In this document: positions 58,795 through 64,000 of the stretch, in pieces
How the letters are laid out: every line of letters begins with the position of its first letter
Numbering within the stretch: the stretch's first letter is position 1
Assembly (NCBI RefSeq): GCF_014192215.1
Contig: NZ_JACHXP010000014.1
Span: forward strand, 1-64,000
DNA: 64,000 bases
Origin: Halomonas cerina
GTDB taxonomy: Bacteria; Pseudomonadota; Gammaproteobacteria; Pseudomonadales; Halomonadaceae
Direction of reading: 5' to 3'
Made by a program: the position numbers and the translations under genes
The notes under the pieces: generated by a model
Databases searched by the model: none
What the model was told of the DNA's origin: nothing
What the model saw: the letters and a program-made list of their open reading frames with translations, nothing else

Positions 58795-61254
58795 TTGGTC
58801 GATCCCCTGAATGCCTGGTGGGCCCAGCAGCTGGTGCTGTGTGACTGGGCCTTCACCCCCGACCCCCTGACCCTGGCGCCGGAAACGGCCGAAGCCCGCC
58901 TGACCGAGCTGGGTGTCGTCGACCGGGGCGAGCTCGGCTGGCGACTGCTGGAGGCTTTCGACACGGGGCAGCCCGACTCCTCGCAGCTGCTGGGGGGGCT
59001 GGAGCTGGCGGCCCTGGCCGGAGCGGCCGGCTGGCTCGGCGAGACCCGGGCCCGGGACTGGGCCCAGCGGCTGGCCGAGGAGATCATCGCCCATCACGCC
59101 AGTCTGGATGATTGGCTGGCGGCGCTGCGCCAGTCGCGCAGCGCCCTGGGCTGGATGCTCGGCGACGACGGCTTCGGCGAAGCCTCGGAAGCGCTGGCGG
59201 TCCTCGAACATGAAGGGGAGGGGGTCACCTGGGAGCTGCTGGTCGAGTGGCTGGCCATCCAGCGGCGACTGCTGCCGCTCTGGCCCGAGGAAGCCGAGGC
59301 CCGGGTCTGGCGGCTGCGCGCCGCCTTCTCGCCGGTGGTGGAGGCCACGGCCGAGGCACGGGACTGGCAGGATGTCGAGGCCTGGCTCAAGGAGGGCTGG
59401 GAGATCACCGGCCGTGATGATCTGGTGCGTGCTCTGCTGTGGCTGGCGGCCCAGGGGGACCGCCAGGGTTGGGACCTTGACGCCCTGCGCCTGCTCGAGG
59501 CCGGGAGCGATGAGCGGCGACGCTGGCTCGAGGCACGTGCCCCGCATGAGCGTGCCGCCGCTCGCGTGCTGCTGGGCTACGTGACGGAGGGCGAGCCCCT
59601 GGAGTGGGCCGCCTGGGACTGGTTGCGCCTGATCGACCTGGCATGGGCCGGGGCCTGCCTGGGCTGGCTCGAGGCGACGGAGGCCCGCCACTTCGCCCTG
59701 CACGGGGCCGACCTGATCCAGCGCCGCTACAGCGACTGGGCGGCTCTGGCCCGGGCCTACCAGCGTGGCCGCAGCCTATTCGAGGGCACCGACCTGCTGG
59801 CCAGCCTCGAGGCCGACTGGTGCCTGCTGCTGCAGTCGCCGGTGAGCCCCTGGAAGGTCGCGCTGCAGGGACTGATCGAGGCCGAGCAGTTTGAAGCGTC
59901 CCGGGCGGCGATACGCGCCTGGCGCCAGCCGGCACGTCACTGGGTGCTGGCATTGGCCGCGGTGCGTGAGCCGGAGCTGGCGACACGGCAGGGAAAGCCG
60001 TCTGCGCTGCCCGAGCCCCGTCGGCAGGATGCCCGCAGCTACCTGGCCGAGACCCTGGACCTGCACGGCGAGGAGGGCGTCGAGGCCCTGGCCCGGCACT
60101 GGCTGCCGGCCCAGGCGCATCACCTGAACCAGCTGGCGGCCGACGCGGCCCATGGTGCCTTGCCGCCGGCGGAGACTCCCTTCGGCCACCCTCCCGACGA
60201 GGCGCTGGCGAGCCGTGACGACCTGGGACGTGGCAGCCGCCACGCGGCGACCATCCACATGGCGGAGAAGTACGCCTTCCACCTGCAGATGGCCATGGAC
60301 AGCGGCCTGTTCGACGAGGGACGCCTGGCCGGTCTCGCCGAGGCGCTGCAAGGCTCGCTGTGCCGCTTCTATTCCGGAGCCCGGCGCCTGCTCGAGGCCT
60401 GGGCGCAGTGGGAGGCGCTGCTGCCGGAGCCGGAACAACCGTCGCTGGTGCTCGAGATTCGCTGGCACCTCGAGGACCCGGGCAGCCTGTTCCACTGGCT
60501 CGACTGGCGAGGCGGGGCCTGGCAGGAACCAGGACCGCGACCGAGCCTGACCCATTTCACCGCCATGTCCCTGGTCGGCCCTCTCAACAGTGCCGCCTGG
60601 AGCCTACCGCACCCCGAGAGCGAGCGCGAGTGCGCCGCCATCCGGGAGTGGGTAGATGACCACTATGGTCTGCATACCGCGACGGAACTCGCCGACTTCA
60701 TCGACTACCTGCTGGAGGTCGGCGATCGCCAGGAGTACCAGATCAACTATGCCCCCTACACCCTCAACCGAGCGCGACTGGCCTCCGAGATTGCCACTCT
60801 GGAGAGCGGGGAGTGCAACGAGGAGGAGCGCAACCACCTGCTGCGCCTGCAGCGGGTAAGGGACGACGAGGACGGTTGCAACGACCTGGATCTGGCCGCC
60901 TGGGATCTGGCCCAGGCGGTGGACCTGGCGATCGCCGGCCGTCAGCTGGATTGGCTCGACGAGGCGGCGTTCCGGCACCTGCTGGAGCGGGCTCATGCCC
61001 TGGCGGCGCGTCACTACGGTGGCTGGGAGGAGTATGCCCGGGGCCTGTATGCGGGCTTCTCGTTCTTCATGGGCGAGACGCCGGAGCGGGAGGCCTTCCT
61101 GGCCGGCCTGCGCCAGGCCTTGGTGGCCTGGCTCTGCGGGGCACCGCCCCTGGCCGGCAGCTGGGCCAGTCTGGATTTCCCCGGGGCACGAGCGAGCCAC
61201 TGGGCACCGCTGCATGTCGATACCCTGCCGGGAGACAGCCATCTGCTGCATTGA
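58795..61254 (+). CDS. Large DUF1266 protein with repeated core motif
   Basis: The 819-residue protein has no signal peptide or membrane segment and is rich in Leu, Ala, Trp and Glu. A DUF1266-like core of the form WDLxRxxDLAxAGxxLGWL...A...A..L...Y.xWxxYARGYxxG occurs clearly at about 270-331 and 700-760. A shorter related unit is at about 66-120, and a related helix pair near 475-530. Known DUF1266 proteins (YbeU/YbeR type) have one core. A TTG start at 58795 with GAGGTGAG before it is used, because the nearest ATG runs into a stop. Function is unknown. Confidence 0.85.
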   Translation: MVDPLNAWWAQQLVLCDWAFTPDPLTLAPETAEARLTELGVVDRGELGWRLLEAFDTGQPDSSQLLGGLELAALAGAAGWLGETRARDWAQRLAEEIIAHHASLDDWLAALRQSRSALGWMLGDDGFGEASEALAVLEHEGEGVTWELLVEWLAIQRRLLPLWPEEAEARVWRLRAAFSPVVEATAEARDWQDVEAWLKEGWEITGRDDLVRALLWLAAQGDRQGWDLDALRLLEAGSDERRRWLEARAPHERAAARVLLGYVTEGEPLEWAAWDWLRLIDLAWAGACLGWLEATEARHFALHGADLIQRRYSDWAALARAYQRGRSLFEGTDLLASLEADWCLLLQSPVSPWKVALQGLIEAEQFEASRAAIRAWRQPARHWVLALAAVREPELATRQGKPSALPEPRRQDARSYLAETLDLHGEEGVEALARHWLPAQAHHLNQLAADAAHGALPPAETPFGHPPDEALASRDDLGRGSRHAATIHMAEKYAFHLQMAMDSGLFDEGRLAGLAEALQGSLCRFYSGARRLLEAWAQWEALLPEPEQPSLVLEIRWHLEDPGSLFHWLDWRGGAWQEPGPRPSLTHFTAMSLVGPLNSAAWSLPHPESERECAAIREWVDDHYGLHTATELADFIDYLLEVGDRQEYQINYAPYTLNRARLASEIATLESGECNEEERNHLLRLQRVRDDEDGCNDLDLAAWDLAQAVDLAIAGRQLDWLDEAAFRHLLERAHALAARHYGGWEEYARGLYAGFSFFMGETPEREAFLAGLRQALVAWLCGAPPLAGSWASLDFPGARASHWAPLHVDTLPGDSHLLH

Positions 61255-61438
61255 GCTTGACTATCGCCAAGCCCGACGGCGTTGGCTATGATGCGAGGCT
61301 TTGCCATGACCGGCTTCCGCCTGTCGGACGTTGGCCGCTACCTGGTGAGCCGCCGTCAGGTCGCATCGGCGGTGGGCCTCGATGGCTCCACCACCCCGGC
61401 GACGATGTCCAGCGACCCGGTGAGACGAGGAAAAACCG

Positions 61439-62062
61439 TTGATCGTCAATATGTTGCGCCCTGCCGCTGCGATACTGGTGGTGCTGGTCTGGCTGACCGG
61501 CTGTGCCGCGGGACCGGAGGCCGAACCGGGCCCGGTAGAAGCGTACTTTGTCCGGGACCTGCCCGGCCTGCCCCGCGGCTGGGACCCGATGATGTCGCCG
61601 GTGGACAATCCGATCCTCGAGGCTCGGCACCTGCAGAACCCGCCGCCGGCGGTGATTCGCCGTGCCCTGCTGGCCCAGCACCAACACTGGGTGGGGACCC
61701 CCTACCGGCTGGGTGGCGAGAGCGAGCGGGGCATCGACTGCTCGGCCCTGGTGCAGAGCGTGTTCAGCGACACCTTCCGTCTCGCGCTGCCGCGCACTAC
61801 CGGCGGGCAGGCCCATACCGGAGTGTCGGTCGATCGTCTTGAGCTGCGCCCGGGTGACCTGGTGTTCTTCCGCCCGCCGGGTCGCTATCGCCATGTCGGC
61901 ATCTACATCGGCGATGGGCACTTCCTGCACGCCTCCACCTCGCGGGGCGTGATGATCTCGGACCTCGACGATCGCTACTGGCAACGTCACTTCTGGCAGG
62001 CACGCCGTGCCCTGGCGCCTGCGTTGCTCGCCCAGCGCCTCGTCGAGCGTGTCGAGGGTTGA
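61439..62062 (+). CDS. NlpC/P60 family lipoprotein
   Basis: The 207-residue protein has a lipoprotein signal (LVVLVWLTGC, Cys22) and an NlpC/P60 cysteine-peptidase domain (about 75-195) with Cys101 (GIDCSALV), His152 (YRHVGIY) and His164. It should cleave peptidoglycan stem peptides in the periplasm. A TTG start at 61439 is favoured by GAGG eight bases upstream; ATG four codons in is possible. About 180 bases separate it from the DUF1266 gene. Confidence 0.9.
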   Translation: MIVNMLRPAAAILVVLVWLTGCAAGPEAEPGPVEAYFVRDLPGLPRGWDPMMSPVDNPILEARHLQNPPPAVIRRALLAQHQHWVGTPYRLGGESERGIDCSALVQSVFSDTFRLALPRTTGGQAHTGVSVDRLELRPGDLVFFRPPGRYRHVGIYIGDGHFLHASTSRGVMISDLDDRYWQRHFWQARRALAPALLAQRLVERVEG

Positions 62063-62112
62063 GCCGGCGCCTACAGCGCGCCACGATTCGCCAGCAGACC
62101 ATCCGCTGGGCA

Positions 62113-62730
62113 TCAGGAAGTGCCCGTCGCCTCGGCCTCGTCGCCCCAGATCTCGTGCAGCCGCTCGGAACGGCCACAGGCTGACTTGTAGTAGTTGTAG
62201 CGCAGCGTGTTCTTTTTATAGAAGTTCTGATGGTAGTCGCCGGCCGGGTAGAAGGCCTCGAAATCGATGATCCGGGTGGCGATGTCCTGGTCGAAGCGTT
62301 CGGCCACCGCCTGGCGGCTGGCCTCGGCCTGCTCGCGCTGAGCGTCGTTCATGGGGAAGATGGCGCTCTGGTAGGTGTGGCCCTCGTCGCAGAACTGGCG
62401 GTCCACGGCGAAGGGGTCGATGTTGCGCCAGAAGACGTGAAGCAGGGTATCGTAGTCGACCGCGTCGGGGTCGTACTCGACCTTGACCACCTCGATATGG
62501 CCGGTGCCACCGGCGGCGACCTGCTCATAGGTCGGGTTGTCCACGTGGCCACCGCTGAAGCCGGAGGTGGTCTCGACCACGCCCTCGACCTTGTCGTAGG
62601 CCTCTTCCATGCACCAGAAGCAGCCGCCGGCGAAGACGGCGCTCTCGGTGTCGGCGGCCAGCGCGGGGGCGGCCAGCATGGCGACGAGCATGATGGGACC
62701 CAACAGGTGGCCAGGAGTCTTGCGGGTCAT
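62113..62730 (-). CDS. msrA: Exported peptide methionine sulfoxide reductase MsrA
   Basis: The 205-residue protein begins with a Sec-type signal peptide (about 1-25, MLVAMLAAPALAA) and then the MsrA domain with catalytic Cys37 in GGCFWC and the family segments GGHVDNPTYEQV, DEGHTYQSAIF and QNFYKKN. It repairs oxidised methionine in exported proteins. Most bacterial MsrA are cytoplasmic, so the signal peptide makes this a periplasmic version. ATG at 62730 gives the signal; a longer frame upstream adds only charged residues. Confidence 0.92.
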   Translation of the reverse strand: MTRKTPGHLLGPIMLVAMLAAPALAADTESAVFAGGCFWCMEEAYDKVEGVVETTSGFSGGHVDNPTYEQVAAGGTGHIEVVKVEYDPDAVDYDTLLHVFWRNIDPFAVDRQFCDEGHTYQSAIFPMNDAQREQAEASRQAVAERFDQDIATRIIDFEAFYPAGDYHQNFYKKNTLRYNYYKSACGRSERLHEIWGDEAEATGTS

Positions 62731-62884
62731 GGCGTTGCTCCTTGTCGGAAGGATGTAGCGATAGTCCAATGAAAGTGGGAATCCTTACACTCCTAGTCTA
62801 GACAAGGCTGTAAGGATTCTCGTGCCGACGCGACCGAGGGCGGTGTCCAATCTGGACATGGGAGATTCACAGGGAGTGACCGAC

Positions 62885-64000
62885 TTGACCAAGCGACGCC
62901 TGATACTGCTTAGCCTCATCGCCCTCGCTTTCGTGGCGTTCTTCCTTAGCGGCGCCGACCAGCTGCTGACCCTGGACAATCTGAAGGCCGAGCAGGCCCG
63001 GTTCCAGGCCTGGCTGGCCGAGGAACCTTTCACCGTGGCCGGCGGCTTCTTCGTGATCTATGTGGTGATGGCGGCGCTGTCGTTGCCCGGCGCGACCCTG
63101 CTGACCCTGCTCGGGGGCGCTCTGTTCGGCTTCGGCTGGGGGCTGGTGATCATCTCCTTCGCCAGCACCCTGGGCGCCACCCTGGCGGCGCTGATTGCCC
63201 GCACCCTGGCCCGGGAACCCTTAGAGCAACGCTTCGCCATCCAACTCGAGCGCATCAATGCCGGTATCCGGCGGGAAGGGGCCTTCTACCTGTTCACCTT
63301 GCGGTTGATCCCGTTGTTTCCTTTCTTCGTCATCAACCTGGTAATGGGGCTGACCCGGATGCGCCTGACCACCTTCTACTGGGTCAGCCAACTGGGCATG
63401 TTGCCGGGTACCGCGGTCTACGTGAATGCCGGCCGTGAACTGGGCCACCTCGAGTCGCTCGCCGGGATCCTCTCGCCGGGATTGATCGGCTCCTTCGTCC
63501 TGATCGGGCTCTTCCCCTGGCTGGCCCGGGCCCTGGTGAGCATCGCCAGGCGCCGCCGGCTGGCCCGGCGCTTCGCGCGGCCGAGGCGCTTCGATCACGA
63601 CATCGTGGTGATCGGCGGTGGCTCGGCGGGCCTGGTGGCCAGCTATATCGCCGCCGCGGTCAAGGCGCGGGTGGCGCTGGTGGAGCGCGATCGCCTGGGC
63701 GGCGACTGCCTGAACACCGGCTGTGTGCCCTCCAAGGCGCTGATCCGCGCGGCTCGGGTGGCCCACGAGATTCGCGAGGCGCCGCGCTACGGGATCCAGG
63801 TGGGCGCGCCGAGCGTGGACTTCCCGGCGGTCATGGCGCACATCCATGGCGCCATTCGCGAGGTCGAGCCCCACGACAGCCGGGAGCGCTACGAGGGGCT
63901 GGGGGTCAAGGTCATGGCGGGGGAGGCCCGACTGGCGGATCCCTGGCGGGTGGGGATCCGCGACGCGACGGGAGAACGGCTGCTGACCACTCGCCACGTG
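62885..64000 (+). CDS. TVP38/TMEM64-FAD oxidoreductase fusion (partial, runs off the window)
   Basis: The visible 372 residues comprise an N-terminal membrane domain of the TVP38/TMEM64 (VTT/DedA-like) family with several helices (about 7-25, 50-90, 135-180, 195-220) and the motif ALSLPGATLLTLLGGALFG. A basic linker follows, then a pyridine-nucleotide-disulfide oxidoreductase domain with FAD motif VVIGGGSAGL and redox cysteines Cys275 and Cys280 (GGDCLNTGCVPSKAL). Such fusions occur in other gammaproteobacteria. The TTG at 62885 has AGGGAG before it; ATG at 62858 and GTG at 62876 are in-frame alternatives. The C-terminal part lies outside the window. Confidence 0.85.
   Translation, partial: MTKRRLILLSLIALAFVAFFLSGADQLLTLDNLKAEQARFQAWLAEEPFTVAGGFFVIYVVMAALSLPGATLLTLLGGALFGFGWGLVIISFASTLGATLAALIARTLAREPLEQRFAIQLERINAGIRREGAFYLFTLRLIPLFPFFVINLVMGLTRMRLTTFYWVSQLGMLPGTAVYVNAGRELGHLESLAGILSPGLIGSFVLIGLFPWLARALVSIARRRRLARRFARPRRFDHDIVVIGGGSAGLVASYIAAAVKARVALVERDRLGGDCLNTGCVPSKALIRAARVAHEIREAPRYGIQVGAPSVDFPAVMAHIHGAIREVEPHDSRERYEGLGVKVMAGEARLADPWRVGIRDATGERLLTTRHV

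Overview
The window is a high-GC gammaproteobacterial chromosome segment, most likely from Halomonadaceae (a Halomonas-like organism). This rests on overall gene content, protein style and codon use, not on a database search. It opens on the 5S rRNA end of an rrn operon and closes inside a membrane/FAD oxidoreductase fusion gene. About 60 protein genes, one rRNA, two tRNAs and one mobile-element ncRNA are supported. Most of it is core housekeeping DNA with little accessory material.

Layout. 0-5 kb: 5S rRNA, then a minus-strand cluster of four overlapping genes (CoA-type NUDIX hydrolase, 2OG-Fe(II) oxygenase, PAS histidine kinase, FixJ/LuxR response regulator), a zinc-ribbon NUDIX gene and a YdfG-type reductase. 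5-11 kb: a 51-residue small protein, transaldolase, a mannitol-dehydrogenase-family polyol dehydrogenase, a NIF3-like protein, a secreted fasciclin protein behind a promoter with paired TGTACA motifs, a fructosamine kinase and an alpha/beta hydrolase. 11-18 kb: a tripartite RND efflux system (TolC, adaptor, pump) with its TetR repressor; similar AcrR/TtgR-like operator sequences lie before tolC, before the adaptor and before tetR. 18-27 kb: an M14-type deacylase, dusA, an SRAP protein, pirin, DksA-like, lipoprotein, XRE/S24 regulator and SDR genes, then gltX followed by tRNA-Ala(GGC) and tRNA-Glu(UUC).

27-41 kb is a TCA supercluster. gltA diverges from sdhCDAB-sucAB-lpdA-sucCD, and both transcription units have near-consensus sigma70 promoters. 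Together they encode citrate synthase, complex II, the 2-oxoglutarate dehydrogenase complex (with a two-lipoyl-domain E2) and succinyl-CoA synthetase. 41-45 kb carries a siaABCD phospho-switch/c-di-GMP operon. 45-50 kb carries rnb (RNase II), a universal stress protein and ycjXF.

50.2-52.0 kb is the one clear mobile element: a compact IscB (OMEGA) element. It has an apparently catalytically intact IscB nuclease and an upstream HEARO/omegaRNA, but no transposase. It sits between ycjX and an MFS transporter gene, and the last codons of the transporter are read from the element's end. 52-64 kb holds the transporter, small membrane proteins, a DUF924 protein, a two-TM potassium channel with a TrkA-N domain, gabT-gabD for GABA catabolism, an 819-residue protein with a repeated DUF1266-like motif, an NlpC/P60 lipoprotein, an exported MsrA and the TVP38/FAD-oxidoreductase fusion.

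The points most worth following up are the IscB/omegaRNA locus and what its guide would be, the possible B12/light-type (LitR/CarH-like) operator on the fasciclin promoter, and a structured 118-nt intergenic element near 44.9 kb.
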